Below are positions 47,751-55,552 of a DNA stretch of 64,000 bases, in pieces. Under the pieces are notes generated by a model. The model did no database searches and had not been told where the DNA came from. It saw only the letters and a program-made list of their open reading frames with translations. Position numbers and translations under genes: made by a program. Source of the DNA: Agromyces soli (lineage in GTDB: Bacteria > Actinomycetota > Actinomycetes > Actinomycetales > Microbacteriaceae); assembly GCF_022811605.1 (NCBI RefSeq), contig NZ_CP094533.1:3658001-3722000 (forward strand), written 5' to 3'. Numbering within the stretch: the first letter of the stretch is position 1; each line of letters starts with the position of its first letter.

Positions 47751-48505
47751 GCGCTGAAGCGGTCGACGACGAGCTCGGCCAGCTCGTCCGGGGGCAGCAC
47801 GCCCGCGCGCAGCAGCGGCTCGGTGACGGCCGCCGCCCCCGCCGCGCGGGCGGTGTCGACGGCGAGATCCTGGAAGTAGCCGGGCGCGAGCAGGTAGCTC
47901 GCGACGACGACGCGGCGCGAGGCGCCGCCCTCGGCATCCGCCCGCCGGACGGCCGCCTCGAGCGTCGGCTCGGCGGCGGAGAGGTAGCCGACCGTGACGG
48001 GCGCGCCGAGCTCGCGGGCGAGCCGCTCCCCCATGGCGGCGCAGTCGGTCACGGCACGGGCATCGCTCGAACCGGCGGCGGCGAGCACGACGGCGTCGCC
48101 CGGCCGCCACTCCGCCTCCAGCAGGCGCCGCACGAGCACCCGCGCGAGCCGGTCGTCGGGCCCGAGGGCCCCGGCGAGTACGACCGTCCGCGTCCGCTCG
48201 GCGGCAACGGCCTCGGTGAGGTCGACGTGCACGTGGTACCCCGCCGAGAGCAGCAGCGGCACGACGACCGCGGGCATCCCGGCGGGCAGGCTCGCGAGCG
48301 TGGCCGGCACGTCGGGCTGTTCGACGTCGACGTGGCCGAGGCGCAGGGCGGCCGCGCCCGCCGCCGCGTGCCCGGCCGGACCAGGCAGCATGCCGCCGCC
48401 CCGCATGAGCCGCGCGCCGACGGCCTTGACGAGGCCGCGGACGGCGGCGCTGCCGTCGGGCGAGGAGGTGCCGTGCGAGATCGCGACGAGCGCAGGACGG
48501 GTCAT
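47723..48505 (-). CDS. Sirohydrochlorin ferrochelatase (CbiX/SirB family)
   Basis: Predicted to insert iron into sirohydrochlorin to give siroheme for Sir, 260 residues. N-terminal ALVAISHGTSSPDG contains the metal-binding His of the first chelatase half. PLLLSAGYHVHVDL gives the second His region, and the C-terminal half repeats the fold (VVVASYLLAPGYFQDL). The start ATG 48503-48505 follows GGAGG very closely, so the exact start is less certain. First gene of the sulfur cluster, divergent from the ABC exporter. Confidence 0.88.
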   Translation of the reverse strand: MTRPALVAISHGTSSPDGSAAVRGLVKAVGARLMRGGGMLPGPAGHAAAGAAALRLGHVDVEQPDVPATLASLPAGMPAVVVPLLLSAGYHVHVDLTEAVAAERTRTVVLAGALGPDDRLARVLVRRLLEAEWRPGDAVVLAAAGSSDARAVTDCAAMGERLARELGAPVTVGYLSAAEPTLEAAVRRADAEGGASRRVVVASYLLAPGYFQDLAVDTARAAGAAAVTEPLLRAGVLPPDELAELVVDRFSAAAARLSTM

Positions 48506-48571
48506 CCCTCCATCGTGCCGTACCGCGCTCGCTCCGGGACCACGCCCGGGCGTTCTCCGAGGACGACCGCG

Positions 48572-48577
48572 TAGGCT
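48572..48577 (+). promoter_or_regulatory. -10 box (TAGGCT) of the ABC exporter gene
   Basis: TAGGCT ends 9 nt before the ATG at 48587 in the 81-bp divergent gap with the chelatase gene. No ribosome site is visible, so a leaderless or nearly leaderless message is likely. Confidence 0.4.
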
Positions 48578-48586
48578 GCTAGACCG

Positions 48587-50470
48587 ATGAGCACCCCGAC
48601 CTCTCCCGCCCGTTCCCGTTTCGGCCGCCGCGAGACTCCTCCCGGCCCGCGCGCCACCTTCCGGCAGCTCCTGCCCTTCGTGTTCGAGCACCGCCCCGTG
48701 CTCGTCTGGGTCGCGATCCTCTCGATCGTCGGCGCGCTCGCGAGCCTCGCGCAGCCGCTCCTCGTCAGCCAGGTCATCACGGTCGTCGAGGCGGGCGACC
48801 CGCTCGGCTGGATCGTGTGGGCGCTCGTCGCGCTCGTCGTGGTCAGCGGCATCATCACCGGCTACCAGCACTACCTGCTGCAGCGCACGGGCGAGGGCGT
48901 CGTGCTCTCGAGCCGCAAGCAGCTCGTCGCGAAGCTGCTGCGCCTGCCGATCGCGGAGTTCGACACCCGCCGCACGGGCGACCTCGTCTCGCGCGTCGGC
49001 AGCGACACGACGATGCTGCGGGCGGTGCTCACCCAGGGCCTCGTCGAGGCCGTCGGCGGCGCGGTGACCTTCGTCGGCGCGCTCATCGCGATGCTCATCA
49101 TCGACCCGGTGCTGCTCGGGCTCACCGTGCTCGTCATCGCGGTCGCGATCACCACCGTCACGCTGCTCTCGGCCCGCGTCCGCGAGGCCTCGCACGCCGC
49201 GCAGGCGAAGGTCGGCGACGTCGCCGCCTCGGTCGAGCGCGCGATCAGCTCGGTGCGCACCATCCGTGCGGCCGGCGCGACGGAGCGCGAGCTCGCCGAC
49301 GTGCAGGCCGAGGCCGAGGGCGCCTGGCGGATGGGCGTGAAGGTCGCGAAGATCTCCGCGCTCATCGTGCCGATCGCCGGAATCGCGATGCAGGTGTCGT
49401 TCCTCGTCGTGCTGGGGGTCGGCGGCTTCCGCGTGGCGTCGGGCGCGATCACCGTCGCGAACCTCGTCGCGTTCATCCTCTTCCTGTTCATGATGATCCT
49501 GCCGCTCGGTCAGGCCTTCGGCGCGATCACCTCCGTGAACCAGGCGCTCGGCGCGCTCGGCCGCATCCAGGAGATCCTCGATCTGCCCGACGAGGACGCG
49601 CACGACCGCGAGCTCGCCCCGCTCGCCGTCGTCGTCGGCCCCGCGAACGAGGGCGTCCGCCCGGATGCCCCGGCGATCGAGTTCGACGACGTGCACTTCG
49701 CCTACGCGCAGACCTCGCCGCAGGATCCCGCCGACCCGGGCAACGACTCGGCCGACGCGCACGCCCCCGAGCCCTCCGTGACCGAGCGGCAGCCCGTGCT
49801 CCGCGGCGTCTCCTTCGCGGTGCCGCGCGGCCAGCGCGTCGCCCTCGTCGGCCCATCGGGGGCCGGCAAGTCGACGATCCTCTCGCTCGTGGAGCGCTTC
49901 TACGACCCCTCGGTCGGCCAGGTGCGGATGGGCGGGCTCGACCTGCGCTCCATCGACCGCGGCGAGCTGCGCGCGCAGATCGGCTACGTCGAGCAGGATG
50001 CCCCGGTGCTGGCCGGCACGATCCGCGACAACCTGCTGCTCGGCAACCCGACGGCGAGCGACGAGGAGTGCGAGCACGTGCTGCAGTCCGTGAACCTCGG
50101 CGGCGTCCTCGCGCGCGACCCCGCGGGCCTCGGCGCGCAGGTCGGCGAGGACGGCATCATGCTCTCCGGCGGCGAACGGCAGCGGCTCGCGATCGCCCGG
50201 GCGCTGCTCGCGGCGCCGCCGATCCTGCTGCTCGACGAGTCCACGTCCTCGCTCGACGGGGTGAACGAGCGGATGATGCGCGAGGCGATCGACGAGGTCG
50301 CGGCCGGCCGCACGCTCATCGTCATCGCGCACCGGCTCTCGACCGTCGTCGACTCGGACCGCATCGTCGTGCTCGACGGCGGCCGCATCATCGGCGAGGG
50401 CACCCACGCCGAGCTCGTCGCCACCGTGCCGCTCTACCGCGAGCTCGCCGAGCACCAGCTGCTCGTCTGA
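48587..50470 (+). CDS. ABC exporter, fused membrane and ATPase domains
   Basis: Half-transporter of 627 residues (MsbA/LmrA-like). Six-helix membrane domain (about 25-320) with coupling-helix features such as EFDTRRTGDLVSRVGSDTTMLR. The ATPase domain has Walker A GPSGAGKST, signature LSGGERQRLAIARALL, Walker B ILLLDESTSSLD and H-loop IAHRLSTV. An Asp/Pro-rich insertion (QDPADPGNDSADAHAPEPS) interrupts the start of the ATPase domain. It would act as a homodimer exporting lipids, peptides or drugs; nothing nearby identifies the cargo. The strand changes after it, with two palindromes following. Confidence 0.93.
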   Translation: MSTPTSPARSRFGRRETPPGPRATFRQLLPFVFEHRPVLVWVAILSIVGALASLAQPLLVSQVITVVEAGDPLGWIVWALVALVVVSGIITGYQHYLLQRTGEGVVLSSRKQLVAKLLRLPIAEFDTRRTGDLVSRVGSDTTMLRAVLTQGLVEAVGGAVTFVGALIAMLIIDPVLLGLTVLVIAVAITTVTLLSARVREASHAAQAKVGDVAASVERAISSVRTIRAAGATERELADVQAEAEGAWRMGVKVAKISALIVPIAGIAMQVSFLVVLGVGGFRVASGAITVANLVAFILFLFMMILPLGQAFGAITSVNQALGALGRIQEILDLPDEDAHDRELAPLAVVVGPANEGVRPDAPAIEFDDVHFAYAQTSPQDPADPGNDSADAHAPEPSVTERQPVLRGVSFAVPRGQRVALVGPSGAGKSTILSLVERFYDPSVGQVRMGGLDLRSIDRGELRAQIGYVEQDAPVLAGTIRDNLLLGNPTASDEECEHVLQSVNLGGVLARDPAGLGAQVGEDGIMLSGGERQRLAIARALLAAPPILLLDESTSSLDGVNERMMREAIDEVAAGRTLIVIAHRLSTVVDSDRIVVLDGGRIIGEGTHAELVATVPLYRELAEHQLLV

Positions 50471-50486
50471 CCGCTGCCGGCATACC

Positions 50487-50522
50487 CGAGTTGCCCGACT
50501 TTCATGAAAGTCGGGCAACTCG
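50487..50522. repeat. Palindrome 1 of the TTGCCC-GACTTTCATGAAAGTC family
   Basis: 36-bp perfect palindrome: 28-bp core with ACTTTCATGAAAGT centre plus 4-bp self-complementary flanks CGAG/CTCG. It lies 16 nt after the ABC exporter stop. Confidence 0.95.
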
Positions 50523-50532
50523 TGAACCGTTC

Positions 50533-50574
50533 CACGGACTTGCCCGACTTTCATGAAAGTCGGGCAAGTCCGTG
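50533..50574. repeat. Palindrome 2 of the same family
   Basis: 42-bp perfect palindrome with the identical 28-bp core and different 7-bp flanks (CACGGAC/GTCCGTG). It ends 7 nt before the stop of the nuclease-like gene, so the two palindromes fill the gap between convergent genes and may also act as terminators. Confidence 0.95.
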
Positions 50575-50581
50575 CGGCCGG

Positions 50582-51496
50582 TTACCTCGGGCCGTGCCAG
50601 CCGCGGGCGCGAAGCGCGTGCTCGACGAGATCGAGTGCCTCGCCCAGCGCAGCGAGGTCGGTCGCGCTGAGCCGGAACGCCGCCCAGCCCGCGGCGGTGT
50701 AGCGGTTGAACCGGGCGAGGTCGCTGCTCCATTGCCGGGGATCGCTCCGATGATGGTCTCCCTCGTACTCGCAGGCCACCAGGAACGCGGGAAAGGCGAG
50801 ATCGGACACCGCGACGAATCCGCCCGCGCCATCCAACACGCGGTGCTGCGTCACCGGTTGGGGGAACCCCCGCGCCGCCATCGCCAGCCGCACCCGGGTT
50901 TCCGGAGAGGAATCGCTCCCCGGATCGAGCAACGGCAGTGCGGCACGCAGACGAGCGCCGCCGCGTCCGCGCCATCCGTTCGTCCTGCGTACGAGATCGC
51001 CGAGGCCCGCGAGCGGTGACCGCCGGTGCACGATCCGATCGCCCGCGATGACGAGCTCTTCGACGGATGCTCCGTCCGCCCCGAGGTCGAGCCAGGTGCG
51101 CACCGGGGTCGTCACCGGGAGCCCGTCGACCGTGGCGACGTCACCGGGCCGCAGCCGGAGCTGGTGGCCGCGGATCCCGGCCGCGTGAGGGGCCCGACGC
51201 GGCGCGAGCACGCTGAGATGGATCGGATCGTCGAGGGCCACCGGCAGCTGAAGCCGCCAGATCTCCGCGGCGGTACGGTGGCTGAGGTAGACGGGCGGCT
51301 CGAGCCTTCCGAGCAGCAGCCGACACCGATCGATGCGCGTGACCTGCGTCGCGGCGTCGATCCGCATGCCGTAGACCGGAGCCGCAAGCGACGCGTTCTG
51401 GAGTCGGCCCCGCCCGACCCCGGCGCCTCGGGCAGCGCGCACGCTGAACCCGACTCCGGGATCGATCTCTACCGGGAGCTCTGCATGCGACGTCAT
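50582..51496 (-). CDS. DUF559/AbiEi-like nuclease-fold protein flanked by palindromes
   Basis: 304-residue cytosolic protein, ATG 51494-51496 with AAGG upstream; a longer frame beginning inside a palindrome is rejected. The N-terminal half resembles AbiEi-type domains of type IV toxin-antitoxin systems (LSHRTAAEIWRLQLP, IHLSVLAPRR, DGLPVTTPVRTWLDLGA). The C-terminal half is DUF559-like, a Vsr-related PD-(D/E)XK fold: SPETRVRLAM (E200), SDLAFP (D232) and ACEYEGDHH (E243), then a NRYTAAGW helix. Such proteins are common singletons in Microbacteriaceae without a known role. No toxin partner is adjacent. Two palindromes of one family lie on each side. Confidence 0.85.
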   Translation of the reverse strand: MTSHAELPVEIDPGVGFSVRAARGAGVGRGRLQNASLAAPVYGMRIDAATQVTRIDRCRLLLGRLEPPVYLSHRTAAEIWRLQLPVALDDPIHLSVLAPRRAPHAAGIRGHQLRLRPGDVATVDGLPVTTPVRTWLDLGADGASVEELVIAGDRIVHRRSPLAGLGDLVRRTNGWRGRGGARLRAALPLLDPGSDSSPETRVRLAMAARGFPQPVTQHRVLDGAGGFVAVSDLAFPAFLVACEYEGDHHRSDPRQWSSDLARFNRYTAAGWAAFRLSATDLAALGEALDLVEHALRARGWHGPR

Positions 51497-51586
51497 GCCC
51501 ACACCTTGCGGGGTCGGGGACGCCCGCCACTCCGGCCACGACGATTCTGTGGATGCCGCGGCGTCCCCGCTCGCACCTGCGGAGGG

Positions 51587-51614
51587 TTGCCCAACTTTCA
51601 TGAAAGTCGGGCAA
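51587..51614. repeat. Palindrome 3, mixed-arm copy
   Basis: 28-bp core with one mismatch: left arm TTGCCCAAC as in palindrome 4, right arm GTCGGGCAA as in palindromes 1 and 2. It has no complementary flanks. Looks like a hybrid of two copies or a half-mutated one. Confidence 0.9.
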
Positions 51615-51653
51615 GTCGGAGGTTCGGAGCCTCGGGAGGCCAGAGCTCAACTC

Positions 51654-51693
51654 CTCGAGTTGCCCAACTTTCATGAAAGTTGGGCAACTCGAG
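51654..51693. repeat. Palindrome 4, covarying core
   Basis: 40-bp perfect palindrome with core TTGCCCAAC...GTTGGGCAA, that is, an A-T pair where palindromes 1 and 2 have G-C, plus CTCGAG flanks on both sides. The compensated change argues for selection on the symmetry. Confidence 0.95.
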
Positions 51694-51704
51694 AGAAGGT
51701 GTTT

Positions 51705-51746
51705 GCCGCGGGCGGTGCGCCTTCCCGTGCCCACAACGCCCGCGGC
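51705..51746. repeat. Hairpin A with a 22-nt conserved loop
   Basis: 10-bp stem GCCGCGGGCG / CGCCCGCGGC around GTGCGCCTTCCCGTGCCCACAA. The loop recurs in the next hairpin with one change. The stretch 51497-51971 has no gene: it holds palindromes 3 and 4, these two hairpins and the pckG-side hairpins. Confidence 0.75.
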
Positions 51747-51760
51747 GGGTCCGTAGACCC

Positions 51761-51814
51761 ATGGATGCCGCGGGCGGTGCGCCTTCCCGTGCCCACAGCG
51801 CCCGCAGCATCCAT
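51761..51814. repeat. Hairpin B, same loop as hairpin A
   Basis: 16-bp stem (one mismatch) ATGGATGC-C-GCGGGCG / CGCCCGC-A-GCATCCAT around a loop that matches 21 of 22 bases of hairpin A. The stem again carries GGATGCC. The conserved unpaired loop and varying stem would be unusual for a plain terminator. Confidence 0.75.
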
Positions 51815-51867
51815 CGGTCTGCGCATCCCATGATGACGCATCCCGCGCCGTTTCCCGTCATCGAGTC

Positions 51868-51929
51868 GATCGAGCGGACGAGGATCGCGCCAGACCTGGG
51901 ACCCCGGCGCGATCCTCCTCCGCTCGATC
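51868..51929. terminator. Long imperfect hairpin downstream of pckG
   Basis: 24-bp arms with a single mismatch (GATCGAGCGGACGAGGATCGCGCC and its near complement) and a 14-nt loop. It overlaps the next hairpin by 5 nt, so the two full stems cannot form at once. Confidence 0.6.
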
Positions 51930-51959
51930 GTGCGCCCCGGTGGCCGGGGCGCACGATCG
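51925..51959 (-). terminator. Terminator hairpin of pckG
   Basis: 16-bp perfect stem CGATCGTGCGCCCCGG / CCGGGGCGCACGATCG with a TGG loop, 13 nt past the pckG stop on the minus strand. No U tract. Confidence 0.7.
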
Positions 51960-51971
51960 ACGGGACCTCGT

Positions 51972-53843
51972 TCAGTCGGTCACGGGCACCTGCCCGTGCT
52001 CGAGGTGGTAGCGGAGGCTCGACAGCTCGGCGCGGAGGGCGGCGGGCACCCGGTCGCCGAACTGGGCGAAGTACTCCTCGGTGAGCTCGCACTCGGCGAG
52101 CCACGAGGCGGGGTCGACGTGGAAGAGCTGCTCGAGCTCGTCGCCCGTGATCTCGAGGCCCTCGAGGTTCAGCGCGCCCTCGGCGGGCAGCAGGCCGATC
52201 GGGGTCTCGGCGGCGCCCGCCTCGCCCTCGAGGCGACCGACGATCCACTCGATGACGCGCGAGTTCTCGCCGAACCCGGGCCAGAGGAAGGAGCCGTCGG
52301 CGCCCTTGCGGAACCAGTTGACCTGGAAGATCTGCGGCGCGCGGTCGCCCAGCACGCGGCCCATCTTCACCCAGTGGCCCCAGTAGTCGGCCATGTTGTA
52401 GCCGCAGAACGGCAGCATCGCGAAGGGGTCGCGGCGCAGTTCGCCGACGGTACCCTCGGCCGCGGCGGTCTTCTCGCTCGAGATCGTGGCGCCCATGAAC
52501 ACGCCGTGCTTCCACGAGCGGGCCTGCGCGACGAGCGGCACGTTGGTCGCCCGGCGGCCGCCGAACAGGATGGCGTCGATCGGCACGCCGTCGTGGGCGT
52601 CCCAGTCGTCCGAGATCTGCGGGCACTGCGCGGCAGCGACCGTGAAGCGCGAGTTCGGGTGCGCGGCGGGACGGCCGGAGGCCGGGGTCCACGGCTGACC
52701 CTGCCAGTCGGTGAGCTCGTCGGGCACCTCGTCGGTGAGCCCCTCCCACCAGACGTCGCCGTCGGGGCGGAGCGCCACGTTCGTGAAGATCGTGTTGCCC
52801 CAGAGGGTCTGCACCGCGGTCGGGTTCGTCGTCTCGCCGGTGCCCGGCGCGACGCCGAAGAAGCCGGCCTCGGGGTTGATCGCGTAGAGGCGGCCGTCGT
52901 CGCCGGGGCGCATCCAGGCGATGTCGTCGCCGATCGTCTCGACGGTCCAGCCCGGGATGGTCGGGCGGAGCATGGCGAGGTTCGTCTTGCCGCACGCCGA
53001 GGGGAACGCCGCGGCGATGTGGTAGACCTTGCCGGCGGGCGAGGTGACCTTGATGAGCAGCATGTGCTCGGCGAGCCAGCCCTCGTCCCGCGCCATCACC
53101 GAGGCGATGCGCAGCGCGAAGCACTTCTTCGCGAGCAGGGCGTTGCCGCCGTAGCCCGAGCCGAACGACCAGATCTCGCGCGAGTCCGGGAACTGCACGA
53201 TGTACTTGGTCGGGTTCGAGGGCCACTCGATCTCGTCGCGGCGCTGGCCGACGCCGTCGACCAGCGGGTAGCCGACCGAGTGCACGGTGCGCACCCACGG
53301 CTCGCCCGCCTCGATGAGGCGGTAGACCTGCTCGCCCATGCGGGTCATGATGCCCATCGAGAGCACGACGTACGGCGAGTCGGTGATCTCGACGCCGAGC
53401 TGCGAGATGGGGCCGCCGAGCGGGCCCATCGAGAAGGGCACGACGTACATCGTGCGGCCCTTCATCGAGCCGTCGAAGACGTCGACGAGCTCTTCGCGCA
53501 TCTCGCGCGGGTCGCGCCAGTTGTTCGTGGGGCCGGCGTCTTCCTCGTAGGTCGAGCAGATGAAGGTGCGGTCCTCGACCCGGGCGACGTCGGAGGCGTC
53601 GGTGCGGGCGAGGTAGCTGTTGGGGCGCCACTCGGGGTTGAGCTTGATCAGCTTGCCCTCGGCGACGAGCTGCTTCGTGAGGAGGTCGGCCTCCTGCTTG
53701 GAGCCGTCGCACCAGACGATCTCGTCGGGCTTGGTGAGGGCGGCGATCTCGTCGACCCAGGCGCGCAGGGCCGGGTCGGTGGTGCCGCGGGGGGTCTCGC
53801 GGGCGTCGGAGTCCGTTCCGATGGAGAACTCGGAGAGGGTCAT
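51972..53843 (-). CDS. pckG: Phosphoenolpyruvate carboxykinase (GTP)
   Basis: Gluconeogenic enzyme of 623 residues converting oxaloacetate and GTP to PEP. GTP-class motifs: [13 protein letters not shown] (P-loop, with the reactive Cys), [19 protein letters not shown], the hypervariable [15 protein letters not shown] and [29 protein letters not shown] near the N-terminus is the PEP-site region. ATG at 53841-53843. Divergent from a RamB-like regulator, which probably ties it to acetate or fatty-acid growth. Confidence 0.97.
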   Translation of the reverse strand: MTLSEFSIGTDSDARETPRGTTDPALRAWVDEIAALTKPDEIVWCDGSKQEADLLTKQLVAEGKLIKLNPEWRPNSYLARTDASDVARVEDRTFICSTYEEDAGPTNNWRDPREMREELVDVFDGSMKGRTMYVVPFSMGPLGGPISQLGVEITDSPYVVLSMGIMTRMGEQVYRLIEAGEPWVRTVHSVGYPLVDGVGQRRDEIEWPSNPTKYIVQFPDSREIWSFGSGYGGNALLAKKCFALRIASVMARDEGWLAEHMLLIKVTSPAGKVYHIAAAFPSACGKTNLAMLRPTIPGWTVETIGDDIAWMRPGDDGRLYAINPEAGFFGVAPGTGETTNPTAVQTLWGNTIFTNVALRPDGDVWWEGLTDEVPDELTDWQGQPWTPASGRPAAHPNSRFTVAAAQCPQISDDWDAHDGVPIDAILFGGRRATNVPLVAQARSWKHGVFMGATISSEKTAAAEGTVGELRRDPFAMLPFCGYNMADYWGHWVKMGRVLGDRAPQIFQVNWFRKGADGSFLWPGFGENSRVIEWIVGRLEGEAGAAETPIGLLPAEGALNLEGLEITGDELEQLFHVDPASWLAECELTEEYFAQFGDRVPAALRAELSSLRYHLEHGQVPVTD

Positions 53844-53954
53844 CGTCGTCGCGCCTTCCTGCTGAGTGCCGCGCGGTGCCGCTCGGCGGGACCGGAATGG
53901 GTCTGTCCTTCAAGAATGCGGGAAGACCGCCCAGTCATCTGGACGAAATAGATG

Positions 53955-53974
53955 GAAAGAATCGCCGATCTTTC
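53955..53974. promoter_or_regulatory. Inverted repeat GAAAGA-N8-TCTTTC before the RamB-like gene
   Basis: Lies immediately upstream of the -10 box of the regulator gene, in the 145-bp divergent gap with pckG. Possible autoregulatory site that could also act on pckG. Only one copy is seen. Confidence 0.4.
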
Positions 53975-53976
53975 GA

Positions 53977-53982
53977 TATCCT
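53977..53982 (+). promoter_or_regulatory. -10 box (TATCCT) of the RamB-like gene, leaderless type
   Basis: TATCCT ends 6 nt before the ATG at 53989, with no ribosome site between. Confidence 0.5.
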
Positions 53983-53988
53983 TAAGCC

Positions 53989-55431
53989 ATGAAGGCCGGT
54001 ACAGCAGACCTCGCGACGCTCGGGCACCGCATCCGCCACTTCCGCGGCGAACGCGGGCTCACGCTCGACCAGCTCGGCGAGCTCGTCGATCTCGCCGGCA
54101 GTCAGCTCTCGCTCATCGAGAACGGCAAGCGCGAGCCGAAGCTGTCGACCCTCGACGCCCTCTCCGCCGCCCTCGGCGTCGAGCTCGCCGAGCTGCTCTC
54201 CCGCGAGGCGCCGAGCCGGCGCGCGGCTCTCGAGCTCGAACTCGGCCGCGCGCAGGCGAGCCCGCTGTACGCGAGCCTCGGTCTGCCGCCGATCCGCGCG
54301 AGCCGCGGCATCAGCGACGAGACGCTCGAGTCGATCGTCGGGCTGCACCGCGAGCTGCAGCGCCGCGCGAGCGAGGCGATCGCCACGCCCGAGGAGGCCA
54401 GGCGGGCGAACACCGAGATGCGGGAGCGGATGCGCGAGCGCGCCAACTTCCTCCCCGACATCGAGCGGCTCGCCGAGGAGCAGGTGCGCGCCTCCGGACA
54501 CCGTTCGGGCGCCCTCACCCACCGCGAGGTGAGCGTCATGGCCGAGCGGCTCGGCTTCAAGCTGATCTACGTCGACGACCTGCCCGACTCGACGCGCTCC
54601 ATCACCGACCTCGAGAACGGCCGCATCTACCTGCCGCCGGCCTCGATCCCGGGCGGTCACGGTCTGCGCTCGATGGCGCTGCAGGCGATGGCGCACCGGC
54701 TGCTCGGCCACACGCCGCCGGCGAGCTACGACGAGTTCCTCTGGCAGCGCCTCGAGATCAACTACTTCGCGGCCGCGTGCCTGATGCCGCAGGAGGCATC
54801 CGTCGCCTTCCTGCAGGAGGCGAAGAAGGAGCGGCGGCTCGCGATCGAAGACTTCCGCGACGCCTTCGGCGTCACCCACGAGGCGGCGGCGCTGCGCTTC
54901 ACGAACCTCGCGACCTCGCACCTCGACATGACGCTGCACTTCCTCCGAGTGGCGGGCGACGGGGCGCTCCTGAAGGGCTACGAGAACGACGGCCTGCCGC
55001 TGCCGACCGATGTGACGGGCTCGATCGAGGGCCAGTGGGTGTGCAAGAAGTGGAGCGCCCGCACCGCCTTCGAGCACACCAACCGCACGACGGAGAACTA
55101 CCAGTACACCGACACCCCGGCCGGCACCTTCTGGTGCGCGACCCAGACGGGGCGCACGGATGCCGCGGAGTTCTCGATCACGGTCGGCGTGCCGTTCAAC
55201 CAGGCGAAGTGGTTCCGCGGCCGCGAGACGACGCTGCGGGCGACGTCGAGCTGCCCCGACGAGAACTGCTGCCGTCGCGCGCCCGACGGCCTCGCGGAGC
55301 GCTGGTCGGGACGGGCTTGGCCGAGCGCCCGGCTGCACGCGCACGTGCTCTCGCCGCTGCCCTCCGGCACGTTCCCCGGCGTCGACGACGTCGAGGTCTA
55401 CGCGTTCCTCGAGGCGCACGCCGAGCAATGA
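53989..55431 (+). CDS. XRE-family regulator with ImmA/IrrE and DUF2083 domains (RamB-like)
   Basis: Transcription factor of 480 residues. N-terminal HTH (LTLDQLGELVDLAGSQLSLIENGKREPKLSTLDALSAAL, about 25-65). A central ImmA/IrrE peptidase-like domain has the usual zinc HExxH degraded (QAMAHRLLGH). The C-terminal short-chain fatty acyl regulator domain (DUF2083) has a Cys cluster (SSCPDENCC). This architecture is that of RamB and PrpR regulators of acetate/propionate metabolism. Divergent from pckG. The last codons (AHAEQ) lie in the first unit of a 29-bp tandem repeat that continues past the stop. Confidence 0.9.
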   Translation: MKAGTADLATLGHRIRHFRGERGLTLDQLGELVDLAGSQLSLIENGKREPKLSTLDALSAALGVELAELLSREAPSRRAALELELGRAQASPLYASLGLPPIRASRGISDETLESIVGLHRELQRRASEAIATPEEARRANTEMRERMRERANFLPDIERLAEEQVRASGHRSGALTHREVSVMAERLGFKLIYVDDLPDSTRSITDLENGRIYLPPASIPGGHGLRSMALQAMAHRLLGHTPPASYDEFLWQRLEINYFAAACLMPQEASVAFLQEAKKERRLAIEDFRDAFGVTHEAAALRFTNLATSHLDMTLHFLRVAGDGALLKGYENDGLPLPTDVTGSIEGQWVCKKWSARTAFEHTNRTTENYQYTDTPAGTFWCATQTGRTDAAEFSITVGVPFNQAKWFRGRETTLRATSSCPDENCCRRAPDGLAERWSGRAWPSARLHAHVLSPLPSGTFPGVDDVEVYAFLEAHAEQ

Positions 55432-55529
55432 GCCGGCACCGGGCGCACGCCGAGCAATGAGCCGGCACCGGGCGCACGCCGAGCAATGAGCCGGCACCGG
55501 GCGCACGCCGAGCAATGAGCCGGCGCCGG
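55414..55529 (+). repeat. 29-bp tandem repeat, four copies, over the regulator 3' end
   Basis: GCGCACGCCGAGCAATGAGCCGGCACCGG at 55414, 55443, 55472 and 55501 (last copy with one change). Copy 1 supplies the final codons and TGA of the regulator; the other three repeat that gene end in the gap before htpX. Confidence 0.95.
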
Positions 55530-55552
55530 GCGCACCTCGCGTCCCGCGCAGC

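Noticed and set aside
50582..51496. Complete type IV toxin-antitoxin system
   Set aside because: Only the AbiEi-like half-domain is present; no AbiEii-type nucleotidyltransferase toxin gene is adjacent.
50582..51601. Start of the nuclease-like gene inside palindrome 3 (MKVGQ...)
   Set aside because: The extra 35 residues are encoded by the palindrome and intergenic DNA; the ATG at 51494-51496 has AAGG upstream and matches the family start.
50487..51693. CRISPR array
   Set aside because: Only four palindromes at uneven spacing, interrupted by a gene, with no spacers of constant length and no cas genes.
53989..55431. Active ImmA-type metalloprotease in the RamB-like regulator
   Set aside because: The expected HExxH is not intact (AMAHRLLGH); treated as a regulator with a degenerate peptidase-like domain.
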